Assembly (NCBI RefSeq): GCF_003259525.1
Contig: NZ_QLLO01000001.1
Location: 62,001-126,000, forward strand
Length of the DNA stretch: 64,000 nucleotides
Origin: Olleya aquimaris
GTDB lineage: Bacteria > Bacteroidota > Bacteroidia > Flavobacteriales > Flavobacteriaceae
Reading direction: 5' to 3'
Both the position numbers and the translations under genes were made by a program. This document shows positions 28,692 through 39,014 of this stretch, in pieces (position 1 is the stretch's first letter; each line of letters begins with the position of its first letter). Below the pieces are notes generated by a model. It did not search any database. It saw nothing but the letters and a program-made list of their open reading frames with translations, and was not told where the DNA came from.

Positions 28692-30194
28692 TTACGCTAA
28701 CACTGAATCTTCAGTTTTTACATCAGATTTTATAATTTTCATGGCAGTCATTGCTGCTCTTAATCGTTTTCCTACTGCTTCAATTGGGTGATTTCTAATC
28801 GCATCGTTTACTGCAATTAACTCTACATTATCTACTCCATTCGTCTTTGAATAAGGTTTACCAATAATATCTGTTTTCACCGTTTTCATAAAGTCAGTTA
28901 GTAATGGTTTGCAAGCATGATCAAATAGGTAACAACCATATTCTGCAGTATCAGAGATAACTCTGTTCATTTCAAATAATTTTTTTCTTGCAATGGTATT
29001 TGCAATTAATGGTAGCTCATGAAGCGACTCGTAATATGCTGAATCTTCAATTATTCCTGCACTTACCATAGTTTCATAAGCTAATTCTACTCCAGATTTT
29101 ACAAAAGCTACTAACAAGGTACCATGATCAAAATATTCCTGTTCAGAAATATGATCTGTTGTTAATGCTGTTTTTTCAAAAGCAGTTTCGCCAGTTGCCG
29201 CTCTCCATTTCAACAAGTTTACATCGTCATTAGCCCAATCTTCCATCATGGTTTTAGAAAAGTGACCCGAAATGATATCATCCATATGCTTTTCAAATAA
29301 CGGACGCATAATATCTTTTAATTCTTCAGATAATTGGTATGCTTTTATTTTTGCTGGATTTGATAAACGATCCATCATATTAGTTATTCCGCCATGCTTC
29401 AAGGCTTCTGTAATGGTTTCCCAACCAAACTGGATTAACTTTCCAGCATATCCAGGTTCAATACCTTCTGCAACCATTTTATCGAAAGATAAAATAGCAC
29501 CAGTTTGTAACAAACCACATAAAATGGTTTGCTCACCCATTAAATCGGATTTTACCTCAGCAATAAAAGACGATTCTAAAACACCTGCTCTGTGACCACC
29601 TGTTGCTGCAGCATACGCTTTAGCTTGCGCCCAACCTTTATTTTCTGGATCGTTTTCTGGATGTACAGCAATTAATGTTGGTACACCAAAACCACGTTTA
29701 TATTCTTCACGTACTTCTGTTCCAGGACATTTTGGAGCCACCATAATAACGGTTAAATCTTTACGGATTTGTGTACCTTCCTCCACGATGTTAAATCCGT
29801 GAGAATAACTTAGTGTTGCGCCTTTTTTCATTAAAGGCATCACTGCTTTTACCACATTGGTGTGTTGTTTATCTGGTGTTAAGTTTAATACCAAATCTGC
29901 TGTAGGAATTAACTCTTGGTAAGTCCCAACAGTAAACCCGTTGCTTGTTGCATTTTTATAAGACTCGCGTTGCTCATCAATTGCAACTTGACGTAATGCA
30001 TAAGAAATATCTAAACCAGAATCTCTCATATTTAAACCTTGGTTTAAACCTTGTGCACCACAACCTACAATTACTATTTTTTTTTCTTTTAATGCATTTA
30101 CACCATCTTCAAATTCTGAAGCATCCATAAATCGACATTTTCCTAATTGTTCTAATTGGTTTCTTAATGATAATGTGTTAAAGTAATTTGACAT
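28692..30194 (-). CDS. ilvC: Ketol-acid reductoisomerase, long (class II) form
   Basis: The 500-residue enzyme converts acetolactate and acetohydroxybutyrate to the dihydroxy acids. The Rossmann motif [31 protein letters not shown] is close to the E. coli class II enzyme, as are [12 protein letters not shown] and [22 protein letters not shown]. The metal site lies in [17 protein letters not shown]. The length, against about 330 for class I, confirms the duplicated knotted domain. It is 12 bp from ilvN. Confidence 0.96.
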   Translation of the reverse strand: MSNYFNTLSLRNQLEQLGKCRFMDASEFEDGVNALKEKKIVIVGCGAQGLNQGLNMRDSGLDISYALRQVAIDEQRESYKNATSNGFTVGTYQELIPTADLVLNLTPDKQHTNVVKAVMPLMKKGATLSYSHGFNIVEEGTQIRKDLTVIMVAPKCPGTEVREEYKRGFGVPTLIAVHPENDPENKGWAQAKAYAAATGGHRAGVLESSFIAEVKSDLMGEQTILCGLLQTGAILSFDKMVAEGIEPGYAGKLIQFGWETITEALKHGGITNMMDRLSNPAKIKAYQLSEELKDIMRPLFEKHMDDIISGHFSKTMMEDWANDDVNLLKWRAATGETAFEKTALTTDHISEQEYFDHGTLLVAFVKSGVELAYETMVSAGIIEDSAYYESLHELPLIANTIARKKLFEMNRVISDTAEYGCYLFDHACKPLLTDFMKTVKTDIIGKPYSKTNGVDNVELIAVNDAIRNHPIEAVGKRLRAAMTAMKIIKSDVKTEDSVLA

Positions 30195-30205
30195 TTTCTT
30201 GTTTT

Positions 30206-30736
30206 TTAATTGTTGAATGCTAAAAGCATTTTTGATATTTCCATTGCGTCTTTAGTCACTGCAATACGACCAGATCTGGTAAATTGCAGGATTCCAAATA
30301 CGCTTAATTCTCTGTGTAATAATTCTACTTCTTCGCGTCTTCCAGATTTTTCTAACACAAAAAAGTCTTTATTAACTGTTACAATTCTTGCGTTACTTTC
30401 TTTTATTATATTCTGAATTTGACGTTCGTCAAATAACAAATCCGATTTAATTTTAAACAGACAAGACTCTTGATAAATCGTGTCTTCGTCTTTATGAAAA
30501 TAGGCTTTAATAACTTCGACTTGCTTTTCTATTTGACCAATAATTTTTTTCATTTGGTCTTCAGTAATTTCAACTACAATGGTAAATTTTGAAACCCCTT
30601 CAATTTCTGAAGCTGAAGTATTTAAACTTTCAATATTGATATGTCTTCGTTGGAAAATTGCCGAAATACGGTTTAATAATCCAATATTATTTTCGGTGTA
30701 AACCGAAACGGTATATAAGTTTTTTTCTGCTTCCAT
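30206..30736 (-). CDS. ilvN: Acetolactate synthase small (regulatory) subunit
   Basis: The 176-residue subunit has an N-terminal ACT domain ([30 protein letters not shown], about 7-36) and a C-terminal domain typical of IlvN/IlvH. It confers valine sensitivity and stabilises IlvB. It is 2 bp from the end of ilvB and 12 bp before ilvC. Confidence 0.95.
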   Translation of the reverse strand: MEAEKNLYTVSVYTENNIGLLNRISAIFQRRHINIESLNTSASEIEGVSKFTIVVEITEDQMKKIIGQIEKQVEVIKAYFHKDEDTIYQESCLFKIKSDLLFDERQIQNIIKESNARIVTVNKDFFVLEKSGRREEVELLHRELSVFGILQFTRSGRIAVTKDAMEISKMLLAFNN

Positions 30737-30737
30737 A

Positions 30738-32471
30738 TTATTCTAATCTTATGTCTGAAACTGACGCACCAGAAGGTACCATTGGGAAAACATTATCTTC
30801 TTTTTCTACACAAACTTCTAAAAAATAAGGTCCATCTGTGTTAATCATTTTAGCGACAGCCTCTTTAAGTTCTTCGCGTTTGGTTACTTTTTGAGCATCA
30901 ATGGAATAGCCTTTTGCAATAGCAACAAAATCTGGATTGACCATTTCTGTCGAGGCATAACGTTTATCAAAAAACAGTTGTTGCCACTGTCTAACCATAC
31001 CTAAAAACTCGTTGTTTAAAACCACAATTTTTACTCCTGCTTTTTGCTGAAAAATGGTACCTAATTCTTGAATTGTCATTTGGTAACCACCATCTCCAGA
31101 AATAGAAATCACTTCACGCTCTGGAGCAGCCATTTTAGCTCCAATTGCTGCGGGAAGACCAAATCCCATTGTCCCTAAACCTCCTGAGGTAATATTACTT
31201 CTAGTTTTATTAAAGTTAGCGTAACGACAAGCTATCATTTGATGTTGACCTACATCTGAAACAATAGCAGCATCACCTTTGGTTTGGCTATTAATTTCTT
31301 TTAAAACTTCACCCATAGTTAAGCCTTCTTTAGTAGGATGTAAATCGTTTTTGATGACTTTTTCAAACTCAGTAGCATACAAATCTTTAAATTTTTGATG
31401 CCATTCTGGATATGTTTTTTCTTGTAAAAGTGGTAGTAAAGCAGCTAAACTTTCTTTGGCATCTCCTAAAACAGCTACATCTGTTTTTACATTTTTATCT
31501 ACTTCTGCAGGATCAATTTCAAAATGAATAATCTTTGCTTGTTTAGCATAGGTAGCTAGGTTACCAGTTACACGATCGTCAAATCGCATACCTATTGCAA
31601 TTAATACATCACACTCGTTAGTTAACACATTTGGTGCATAATTACCATGCATACCAACCATACCAATGTTTAAGGGATGAGACGTTGGAATGGCTCCTGC
31701 ACCCAGGATAGTCCAAGCAGAAGGGATTCCTGCTTTTTCTACAACTGCTTTAAATTCTGCTTCAGCTTCACCTAATGATACCCCTTGTCCCCAAACTATC
31801 ATTGGTTTTTTGGCTTCATTAATCAATGTTGCAGCAGCTTCGACTGATGCATTATTTAATTTTGGAACAGGAATATAACTTCTGATTCCATTACATTTTT
31901 TGTATTTAAAATCGAACTCTTCAAACTGAGCATCTTTAGTAATATCTATTAAAACCGGTCCTGGACGACCACTTTTAGCAATGTAAAATGCTTTAGCGAA
32001 CACTTCTGGGATTTCTGAAGCTTTTGTAATTTGACAATTCCATTTGGTAACTGGCGTAGAAATACCAACAATATCTGTTTCCTGAAAGGCATCACTACCT
32101 AATAAATGCGAAGCTACTTGACCAGTAATACACACCATTGGCGTACTATCTATTTGCGCATCTGCAATACCTGTAATTAAGTTTGTAGCTCCTGGTCCTG
32201 AGGTTGCAATGCAAACTCCAACTTTACCCGAAATACGAGCATAGCCTTGTGCAGAATGTGTGGCACCTTGCTCATGACGTGTTAACACATGATGAATTTT
32301 ATCTTGGTACTTATATAATTCGTCATAAACTGGCATAATAGCTCCTCCTGGATATCCATAAAGGATATCAACACCTTCTGCTAATAAGCATTTTATGATG
32401 GCTTCACTACCAGAAATACGTTCTGTTTGTTGTGAAGATTTTTGTGTGTTTTTTATGGTTTCTGCTTCCAT
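30738..32471 (-). CDS. ilvB: Acetolactate synthase large subunit
   Basis: The 577-residue ThDP enzyme shows GYPGGAIMPVYDEL, the catalytic Glu in LTRHEQGATHSAQGYAR, CIATSGPGATNLITGIADA and the ThDP/Mg motif SGDGGYQMTIQELGT with downstream NNEFLGMVRQWQ. It pairs with IlvN downstream. It is cotranscribed with ilvD (19-bp spacer). Confidence 0.97.
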   Translation of the reverse strand: MEAETIKNTQKSSQQTERISGSEAIIKCLLAEGVDILYGYPGGAIMPVYDELYKYQDKIHHVLTRHEQGATHSAQGYARISGKVGVCIATSGPGATNLITGIADAQIDSTPMVCITGQVASHLLGSDAFQETDIVGISTPVTKWNCQITKASEIPEVFAKAFYIAKSGRPGPVLIDITKDAQFEEFDFKYKKCNGIRSYIPVPKLNNASVEAAATLINEAKKPMIVWGQGVSLGEAEAEFKAVVEKAGIPSAWTILGAGAIPTSHPLNIGMVGMHGNYAPNVLTNECDVLIAIGMRFDDRVTGNLATYAKQAKIIHFEIDPAEVDKNVKTDVAVLGDAKESLAALLPLLQEKTYPEWHQKFKDLYATEFEKVIKNDLHPTKEGLTMGEVLKEINSQTKGDAAIVSDVGQHQMIACRYANFNKTRSNITSGGLGTMGFGLPAAIGAKMAAPEREVISISGDGGYQMTIQELGTIFQQKAGVKIVVLNNEFLGMVRQWQQLFFDKRYASTEMVNPDFVAIAKGYSIDAQKVTKREELKEAVAKMINTDGPYFLEVCVEKEDNVFPMVPSGASVSDIRLE

Positions 32472-32489
32472 ATATGTTTGTTTTATTAT

Positions 32490-34169
32490 CTATAAATCAG
32501 TAACACATCCTTTAGATGCTGATGCTACAGATTTTGCGTATTTGTATAAAATTCCTTTGTTATGTTTTAATGGAGGTGCTTGCCATTTTGCTTGTCGTTC
32601 TGCTAGTTCTTGTTCAGAAAGTAAAACGTTAATGGAGTTGTCCTCTGCGCTGATTCTAATTTTATCGCCTGTTTTAATTAAAGCTATGGTTCCGCCTGAT
32701 TGTGCTTCTGGTGTGATGTGACCCACTACAAATCCGTGAGTTCCGCCTGAAAAACGACCGTCTGTTATTAATGCTACAGATTTACCTAAACCTGCTCCCA
32801 TAATTAATGAGGTTGGCTTTAGCATTTCTGGCATGCCTGGACCACCTTTTGGACCAACATATCTAATGACGACGACATCTCCTTTTTCAACTTCTCCATT
32901 AGATATCCCTGTGTTTGCTGCTTGCTCACCATCGTAAACCACTGCTTTTCCTTCAAACAGTAACCCTTCATTTCCTGATATTTTTGCTACTGCACCTTCT
33001 GTTGCTAAGTTTCCATAGATAATTTGAATATTTCCAGAGGTTTTTAAAGCTTTATCCTTTGGGTAAATGACATCTTGGTCTTCAAATTCCATTGGCTTAA
33101 CATCTGCTAAGTTTTCTGCTAAAGTTTTTCCTGTAACTGTTAAGCAGTCACCATGCAAATAGCCATTATCTAGTAAGTATTTCATGATTGCTGGTGTACC
33201 ACCAACTCCGTGAACATCTTCCATTAAATATTTACCAGAAGGCTTTAAATCGGCAATTAATGGTGTTCTGTCACTTACGCGTTGAAAATCTTCTAAAGTA
33301 AAATCGATATCTGCAGCATGCGCAATTGCTAAAAAGTGTAATACAGCATTAGTGGAACCACCTAAAGCATTAACTATAGCAATAGCGTTTTCTAAAGATT
33401 TTTTAGAAATAATATCTAAAGGCTTTAAGTCTAGTTCTAGTAAGTTTTTAATAGCTATAGCTGTTCGTTCTGCTTCCGATAATTTATTTGGGTTTTCTGC
33501 AGGAATAGACGAATTATAAGGCAGCGCAAAACCCATACATTCTATAGCGGAAGCCATCGTGTTTGCAGTGTACATACCACCACAAGCACCAGCTCCTGGA
33601 ATAGCTCTTTTAATAATTTCTCTGTATTCTGCTTCGTCTATTTCTCCAGCAACTTTTTGTCCTAAAGCTTCAAAAGCAGAAACGATATTTAGTTTTTTTC
33701 CTTTGTAATTTCCTGATGCAATGGTTCCGCCATACATCATAATTGATGGACGATTTAATCGCAACATGGCTATAACAGCTCCTGGCATATTCTTATCACA
33801 TCCAACAACAGAAATTAAGGCATCATAACTTTGTGCATTCATAACCGTTTCGATAGAATCTGCAATAATATCTCTAGATGCTAGAGAATAATTCATACCA
33901 GAAGTACCCATAGAAATTCCGTCGGAAACACCAATAGTATTAAACCCTAAACCTACTAAACCTGCTATTTTACATTCTATTTTAACTTCGCCAGCCAATC
34001 CATTTAAATGCATGTTACAAGGGTTGCCATCGTATCCTGTACTTGCAATACCTACTTGAGCTTTCTGCATATCTTCATCTGTTAAGCCTACTGCATAAAG
34101 CATGGCTTGTGATGCTGGTTGGGATTGGTCTTGTGTTAGTCTGCGACTGTGTTTGTTTAATGGACTCAT
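32490..34169 (-). CDS. ilvD: Dihydroxy-acid dehydratase
   Basis: The 559-residue Fe-S dehydratase is the third enzyme of branched-chain synthesis. It shows [17 protein letters not shown], the cluster Cys in [19 protein letters not shown] and [16 protein letters not shown], and the C-terminal [23 protein letters not shown]. It is the first structural gene of ilvDBNCA. The start ([10 protein letters not shown]) is preceded within about 35 nt by a hairpin and T-run. Confidence 0.97.
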   Translation of the reverse strand: MSPLNKHSRRLTQDQSQPASQAMLYAVGLTDEDMQKAQVGIASTGYDGNPCNMHLNGLAGEVKIECKIAGLVGLGFNTIGVSDGISMGTSGMNYSLASRDIIADSIETVMNAQSYDALISVVGCDKNMPGAVIAMLRLNRPSIMMYGGTIASGNYKGKKLNIVSAFEALGQKVAGEIDEAEYREIIKRAIPGAGACGGMYTANTMASAIECMGFALPYNSSIPAENPNKLSEAERTAIAIKNLLELDLKPLDIISKKSLENAIAIVNALGGSTNAVLHFLAIAHAADIDFTLEDFQRVSDRTPLIADLKPSGKYLMEDVHGVGGTPAIMKYLLDNGYLHGDCLTVTGKTLAENLADVKPMEFEDQDVIYPKDKALKTSGNIQIIYGNLATEGAVAKISGNEGLLFEGKAVVYDGEQAANTGISNGEVEKGDVVVIRYVGPKGGPGMPEMLKPTSLIMGAGLGKSVALITDGRFSGGTHGFVVGHITPEAQSGGTIALIKTGDKIRISAEDNSINVLLSEQELAERQAKWQAPPLKHNKGILYKYAKSVASASKGCVTDL

Positions 34170-34189
34170 TTATGGTCTTCTTCTTTTTT

Positions 34190-34271
34190 AAAAAAACTAA
34201 ATTAAAGGTTTGACCTTTTCTTGTTAAGTAGAAGAAGAAAATGAGATTAAAGTCATAGAGTTGAAATACAT
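34190..34271 (-). promoter_or_regulatory. Candidate attenuator region of the ilv operon
   Basis: A 15-codon ORF (ATG at 34271, stop 34224-34226) has an inner ATG at 34256 giving MTLISFSSST. The hairpin AAAGGT/ACCTTT follows (34218-34204, 3-nt loop), with a U-run at 34196-34190, 20-30 nt before the ilvD start. TCTTCTTCT inside the ORF can pair over 9 nt with AGAAGAAGA next to the ilvD start. The peptide has only one Ile and one Leu codon, so branched-chain sensing by stalling is weakly supported. Confidence 0.35.
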
Positions 34272-34319
34272 ATTAAAATACTGATTAACAGTGTTTTAGG
34301 TGTATTTTCTTATGATACC

Positions 34320-34327
34320 CAAAGCTA
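34320..34327 (-). promoter_or_regulatory. -7 element of the ilv operon promoter
   Basis: Minus-strand TAGCTTTG fits TAnnTTTG exactly, about 150 nt upstream of ilvD. No clear TTG lies 17-23 nt upstream, so the -33 element is weak or absent. Confidence 0.5.
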
Positions 34328-34369
34328 TTTTTTAATTGAAAATAAATTTATTAGGAAGCTAAATAGAAC

Positions 34370-34402
34370 AAAAAAACCGATTCAAATGAATGAATCGGTT
34401 TT
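34370..34402 (-). terminator. Original terminator of the tRNA(CAT) gene, now at the island's left edge
   Basis: AAAACCGATTCA (34373-34384) and TGAATCGGTTTT (34391-34402) form a perfect 12-bp stem with a 6-nt loop and a U-run on the minus strand. It lies directly left of the left att copy and has no tRNA left to terminate. It was presumably the tRNA's terminator before the island inserted. Confidence 0.7.
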
Positions 34403-34406
34403 AAAG

Positions 34407-34419
34407 GTGGTCCCACCTG
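34407..34419. other. Left attachment site of the genomic island
   Basis: GTGGTCCCACCTG matches 59715-59727, which spans the last 12 nt of the tRNA(CAT) gene plus one flanking base. The rest of the tRNA is absent here (the sequence continues GAACCATATA). A tyrosine recombinase gene begins 128 bp to the right. This is the standard outcome of integration into a tRNA 3' end. Confidence 0.85.
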
Positions 34420-34546
34420 AACCATATACAACTTTACTTCATTTGATTCCATTTGAACTTAAACTTACACATATTGTTTGTTATTATTACAATCTATAGA
34501 TTTTAAAATAAATTAAGTACATTTGAAATAACAATAATTAAATCAA

Positions 34547-35866
34547 ATGTTGTCCCTTATGTTGTCACAAAATAAAACAAACATTGTTAATTCAACAACC
34601 GGCACTATAACCTTTAGACTTAAAGATTCAAAATCAAAAAAAGAATCTCCAATAATCTTTGATTACAGTTTTGGTCGCGGTAATAGAATAAAATACTCAA
34701 CAGGATTTAAAACCATACCTAAAAACTGGGATCATAGTAATCAAAGAATTCGCGCAGTTTCTACAATAAAAAACAGGGAAGAGGTAAATAACAAATTGCT
34801 AGAAATAAAATCTGACTTTTTAAAAGCTGTTTCAAGGCTGAGTAAATCAGATCAACAAAAAAAAGCTGTTTTAAAAACTATATATGACAACGTCATAGGA
34901 AGAGAAAAATCAGATAATACCACAAGTATTAATTTTTTTAAATATGCAGAGAATTTTATCAATTCTCACAAATCTAATAACACAGCAAAAATCACAAAAC
35001 TATCAGATGTAACAATAAGGTCTTATAAACAGACCATTAATAAGTTAAATAAATTTAATACCTCAACTAGTTTTAATCTGAACTTTGAAAAATTTGATAT
35101 TGAATTTTATCATTCTTTTATAGATTTCTTGGAGGAAGATAACTACTCCACTAATACCATTGGTAAACACATAAAAAATATAATTGCTTTATTAAATAGA
35201 GCTACTGAAGACGGTGTAAACAAAAACTTAAAATATAAGCACAGAGATTTTAAACGAATTTCAGAAAAAACAACTTCAATTTATTTATCTAAAAACGAAA
35301 TAGATACTATTTATAATTTAGACCTCTCTAATACACCTAACTGGGAAAGAGCTAGAGATATATTTATTATTGGTTATTACACTGGACAAAGAGTATCTGA
35401 CTATAACGGTCTGACTAATAAAAACATTAAAACTTTTAACGGTAAAGAAGTTTTTGAAATTCATCAAAAAAAAACAAAGAAAACAGTTTATATTCCAATT
35501 CATAAAAAAATAAAAGCCATAATGAATAATAGTTACGCAGGAGGATTACCAGAAAAAATGTCAGATCAAAAAATAAATAAATTCATCAAGAAGGTTTGTC
35601 AAAAGGCAAAAATCAAAGAAGAAATTACAACGAAAATCACATTAGGAGGTAAAATAATAGAAAAATCAGTGCCAAAATATGATTTAGTAGGCACACATAC
35701 TGCTAGACGTTCTTTTTGCACAAATGCATACTTGTCTAAAATGCCAGTAATAGACATAATGGCCTTAAGTGGACATGTAACTGAAAAAGAATTTTATAAT
35801 TATATAAAAGTTACACCTCAAGAACGAGCAGTAAAAATTGCAGATTCACCTTTTTTCAATAATTAA
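34547..35866 (+). CDS. int: Tyrosine recombinase (island integrase)
   Basis: The 439-residue site-specific recombinase has an Arm/SAM-like N-terminal DNA-binding part (about 15-230, ending in the helical core-binding domain) and a catalytic domain (about 245-425). Catalytic residues seen: Arg282 in YTGQRVSDYNGL, a Lys around 309-312, His384 and Arg387 in HTARRSF, His410 in LSGH, and the nucleophile Tyr419 in FYNYIKVT. The first Met is used here; a second lies five residues later. It lies beside the left att site and should catalyse integration and excision at tRNA(CAT). Confidence 0.93.
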   Translation: MLSLMLSQNKTNIVNSTTGTITFRLKDSKSKKESPIIFDYSFGRGNRIKYSTGFKTIPKNWDHSNQRIRAVSTIKNREEVNNKLLEIKSDFLKAVSRLSKSDQQKKAVLKTIYDNVIGREKSDNTTSINFFKYAENFINSHKSNNTAKITKLSDVTIRSYKQTINKLNKFNTSTSFNLNFEKFDIEFYHSFIDFLEEDNYSTNTIGKHIKNIIALLNRATEDGVNKNLKYKHRDFKRISEKTTSIYLSKNEIDTIYNLDLSNTPNWERARDIFIIGYYTGQRVSDYNGLTNKNIKTFNGKEVFEIHQKKTKKTVYIPIHKKIKAIMNNSYAGGLPEKMSDQKINKFIKKVCQKAKIKEEITTKITLGGKIIEKSVPKYDLVGTHTARRSFCTNAYLSKMPVIDIMALSGHVTEKEFYNYIKVTPQERAVKIADSPFFNN

Positions 35867-35877
35867 AATATGACAAT

Positions 35878-36687
35878 ATGAATTATAATGAAGTATTCGT
35901 CGTTAATAAAGTTTTTTTTAAAGAGCTAAAAGAGCATGAAAAAAAAGACAAAAATAAATTTGAGTTAGATAACTATGATTATTACAAACCTAAGCTTGTA
36001 GATGATTTTTATTTAAAACAATTTATAAGCAATTTATTATTTGATATAGATATATTAAATGTAAGAGAGTTCCTTGAGTTTCACTACGACAATTGTAAAG
36101 ATCCTGATAATTTTTTAAATGTAATAGAATTTAAGGTTCTAACTATATCTAAAGATATTATTGCTAATGCTCAAGAGTTATTTGGGCATCAGGGTTATTA
36201 TGGTCAAATTAAATTAGAAGATGACTTTGTAGAAACAGAGGGTAAAATAAAGTGTTATAAATATGATATACCTTTCTTTTATCATTCAGCAGGTGTTAGA
36301 AAAAACAAAGCTGAACTTTTGAAAAGAATTGACATTTTAAATTCCTTTTTAGAGAAATTACTTGATGTAAATAAAGAAATTAAAGACGCTCCATTAAAAT
36401 GGTTAGCTGGCTCAGCTCAATTAGGCTTTATAATTTCAAAATTAATTGAAAATGGATATATCGAACCCCCTACAACTCAAAGTAAAAGAGGTGATCAAAA
36501 AGGAAAACTAAAAACTAATCACTCTCAATTAGCTAGAGACGTACTGACCGCTTTTAAAATTCCTGGGCAGGGCTCAGAACATACATTGAAAGCCTACTTA
36601 AACACTGAAAGTATCAAGAATATTGAGATAGGTAAAAGTTTCCATGCAAATGGTTTTTTATTACCAAATCATAAAGATTTAGACTAA
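35878..36687 (+). CDS. Island protein of unknown function, integrase-linked
   Basis: The protein has 269 residues, is charged and appears cytosolic. The C-terminal third (PLKWLAGSAQLGFIISKLIENGYIEPP, then NHSQLARDVLTAFKI and LKAYLNTESI) resembles a short domain found at the C-terminus of many Bacteroidota mobile-element proteins encoded near integrases. That domain looks like a winged-helix or RteC-like fold. It starts 11 bp after the integrase stop, so the two are probably cotranscribed. A role in regulation of excision is plausible but not shown. Confidence 0.7.
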   Translation: MNYNEVFVVNKVFFKELKEHEKKDKNKFELDNYDYYKPKLVDDFYLKQFISNLLFDIDILNVREFLEFHYDNCKDPDNFLNVIEFKVLTISKDIIANAQELFGHQGYYGQIKLEDDFVETEGKIKCYKYDIPFFYHSAGVRKNKAELLKRIDILNSFLEKLLDVNKEIKDAPLKWLAGSAQLGFIISKLIENGYIEPPTTQSKRGDQKGKLKTNHSQLARDVLTAFKIPGQGSEHTLKAYLNTESIKNIEIGKSFHANGFLLPNHKDLD

Positions 36688-36782
36688 GTATTAATACTTA
36701 TTAATACCCTAAAAAGCTTTAAAAAAAGATTTTTAAAAATCAAAAAATATAGCTTTGACCCATCAAGATAAATTAAGTTATT

Positions 36783-37070
36783 ATGGAGTCAAAGCAAGTA
36801 TATATATATCCATATAGTCAAGAAGAGCTAATAAAAAAGCTTTTAAAGACTATAGAAAGTCGAATAGAAGTATTAGACAAAAAAAGAAAAAAAACTGTAA
36901 TAGAACATGAAGAGCTTCTAACGGTAGAGGAAACCATGAAGCTACTTAAATGTTCTAAACAAGCATTATGGAATTGGCGTAAGAATGGCATACTCCCAAG
37001 CTATAGATTAGGCAACCGTGTTTATTACAAACATAGTGAAATATTAACCAAACTAATTAAACAAGAATAG
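36783..37070 (+). CDS. Helix-turn-helix excisionase-like protein
   Basis: The 95-residue protein has an N-terminal helix followed by a MerR/AlpA-type helix-turn-helix (about 46-92: LLTVEETMKLLKCSKQALWNWRKNGILPSYRLGNRVYY). That domain is the usual Bacteroidota excisionase or DNA-binding protein fold. It lies between the integrase-linked gene and the replication-like genes. It could be a recombination directionality factor or a regulator of the module. Confidence 0.8.
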   Translation: MESKQVYIYPYSQEELIKKLLKTIESRIEVLDKKRKKTVIEHEELLTVEETMKLLKCSKQALWNWRKNGILPSYRLGNRVYYKHSEILTKLIKQE

Positions 37071-37071
37071 T

Positions 37072-37734
37072 ATGGTTGGCTTTATTTTACTACATAGAGA
37101 TATTATAGAATGGGAGTGGTACCACAGCCCAGAAGTTTTCCGTTTATTTATTCACTTGACACTTAAAGCTAACTATAATGACAAAAAGTGGCAGGGGGTA
37201 CAGGTTAAAAGAGGACAACTGATAACCTCAATTGCTCATCTGTCATCTGAACTTATGCTATCTCAACAACGAATAAGAACTGCACTAAAAAGACTAGATT
37301 CAAGTGGTTACATAAAACGTCAACCAACAAACAGGTTTACCTTAATAACCATCTTAAACTATAACAAAAGACAATCTATAGACAATACAATTAACAAGCA
37401 AACTCCTCTCCTAACAACAAACAAGCAACATTCAAATAACAAACAACTAACAATAACTAAAGAAAAGAATAAAAGAAAAAATATAAATAACTTAAAAATT
37501 AAAGAGAGTAAGGAAAAATTCAAAAAACAAGTTTTTGAACACTCTCAATACTCAAATAAAATTTTAAATGGATTTTTTAGTTACTGGAGTGAACTTACCC
37601 CCTGTAAAACACAAATGCGATTTCAAGATGAAAAGTTTTTTGAAGTAGAAAAACGTTTAGCAAAGTGGTCGCAAAATGAAAATATGTCTAATATCAAAAA
37701 AGGTTTAGAAAAAAAATTATTAACTAATAGATAG
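37072..37734 (+). CDS. Replication-initiator-like winged-helix protein
   Basis: The 220-residue N-terminal half reads FILLHRDIIEWEWYHSPEVFRLFIHLTLKANYND and continues with QVKRGQLITSIAHLSSELMLSQQRIRTALKRLDSSGYI. This is the arrangement of phage and plasmid replisome-organiser or DnaD-like winged-helix domains. The middle is Asn/Lys/Thr-rich and low complexity (about 100-150). It starts 1 bp after the HTH gene and precedes a DnaC-like ATPase, the usual initiator/helicase-loader pair. Confidence 0.7.
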   Translation: MVGFILLHRDIIEWEWYHSPEVFRLFIHLTLKANYNDKKWQGVQVKRGQLITSIAHLSSELMLSQQRIRTALKRLDSSGYIKRQPTNRFTLITILNYNKRQSIDNTINKQTPLLTTNKQHSNNKQLTITKEKNKRKNINNLKIKESKEKFKKQVFEHSQYSNKILNGFFSYWSELTPCKTQMRFQDEKFFEVEKRLAKWSQNENMSNIKKGLEKKLLTNR

Positions 37735-37740
37735 TTTATT

Positions 37741-38469
37741 ATGATTAGAGAAGGTAAAACAGAAAAAATAAGTCAAACGATAAACATGTTTGTTAATAGC
37801 CGTAAAAACTTTCAACAAAAGAAGCCAATTCCTTATACTATAATTTCAAAACGGGATCTTTGGTTTCAATTCTTAAAAATTTTTAGGTCATCAACTGGAA
37901 CACCGCTAATTAATGACAAGCAAACTACAAATAATTTAAAAGTACTTTTTTATTATTTTCTTAAGGATGATTATTTTTTTAAGTGCGATAACTTACGAGA
38001 TGATATTTCAAATCCCTCCTTCAATAAAGGACTATTAATAATAGGAGCCCCTGGAGTGGGTAAGACTAGTTACCTTAGAGTGTTGGAAGAAATTTTTATG
38101 AAGTATCCTTGTTTTAGATTTAAAGGAGAAAGCAGTAGTGATTTGGTGACTCAATACGAGACTTGTTCAACACCTTCTGATAAAGAATTGTTTTTTAGGA
38201 AGCACAATCGAAAACGACTTTTTATAGATGACATTAACTCCGAGAATATCGCAAGTAACTATGGAAAATATGATGTTGTTGGTGGTATTTTAACATCACG
38301 ACATGAAAAGGGGTTGATGACTTATGCAACAACTAATTACGTAACATTGGACAATTCAGTTACACATACCCTAGAAGCTTTAGGTAAAAAATATGGTTTT
38401 CGAGTGTATGATAGGTTGTTTGAAATGTTTAATATCATAGAATTTCACGGTAGAAGTTATAGAAGGTAA
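37741..38469 (+). CDS. DnaC-like AAA+ ATPase (helicase-loader type)
   Basis: The 242-residue ATPase has Walker A GAPGVGKTS (102-110) and Walker B RLFIDDI (159-165), then YATTNYVTLD (sensor 1-type) and GFRVYDRLFEMFNIIEF. Size and motif spacing resemble DnaC/IstB helicase loaders of phages and mobile elements. It starts 6 bp after the winged-helix gene. It may recruit the host replicative helicase to replicate the excised island. Confidence 0.75.
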   Translation: MIREGKTEKISQTINMFVNSRKNFQQKKPIPYTIISKRDLWFQFLKIFRSSTGTPLINDKQTTNNLKVLFYYFLKDDYFFKCDNLRDDISNPSFNKGLLIIGAPGVGKTSYLRVLEEIFMKYPCFRFKGESSSDLVTQYETCSTPSDKELFFRKHNRKRLFIDDINSENIASNYGKYDVVGGILTSRHEKGLMTYATTNYVTLDNSVTHTLEALGKKYGFRVYDRLFEMFNIIEFHGRSYRR

Positions 38470-38514
38470 AAGGTTAAATTAAACTTTATTTAACTGATTT
38501 AAATCAAATAAATC

Positions 38515-38946
38515 ATGAAAAAACAAAAAAACTGTAAATATTGTAACGAATTATTCACTTCCAGAAGGCGTAACCACTTATACTGTTCCTCTAGCTGCAA
38601 AACTATGGCCAGCTATAAACGTAACAATTACAAATATGTAGCTGGCCATTATCAAAGAGACGAAATAGTTAAAAAAGAAAACTTATCCGCTCCTGCAAAT
38701 CAAAAGACTGAAAAATCTTTACCAACACATGATGTATATGCTCGAAAAATGAATGGTGTAAACGCCTCTTCTATTACTAATTTAGCATTGGGTTCTCTGG
38801 CAGCTAGTACGGCAATAAATAGTGCAAAACGTATATTTGCTCCCAATACTTTACCTGCAAGTAAAGGTGATGTTGAAAAATTGAAAAAAGAAATCAACGA
38901 ACTAAAAACTCTACTAAAATCCAAAAATCAGTCTTGGATGCTTTAA
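38515..38946 (+). CDS. Small zinc-ribbon protein with hydrophobic segment and coiled coil
   Basis: This 143-residue protein has an N-terminal zinc-ribbon-like CKYCNELF...YCSSSC (Cys 7, 10, 24, 28). A short hydrophobic stretch (SITNLALGSLAASTAI, about 82-97) and a Lys/Glu-rich C-terminal coil (about 115-135) follow. Similar proteins accompany replication modules of Bacteroidota islands. It is the last plus-strand gene of the left arm, convergent with the helicase gene. Function not recognised. Confidence 0.65.
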   Translation: MKKQKNCKYCNELFTSRRRNHLYCSSSCKTMASYKRNNYKYVAGHYQRDEIVKKENLSAPANQKTEKSLPTHDVYARKMNGVNASSITNLALGSLAASTAINSAKRIFAPNTLPASKGDVEKLKKEINELKTLLKSKNQSWML

Positions 38947-39014
38947 CTAACAATATCATATAAGGTATATGATTCTGCAAGTATTAATGATATTAAAATA
39001 ATCAATATAAAAGT

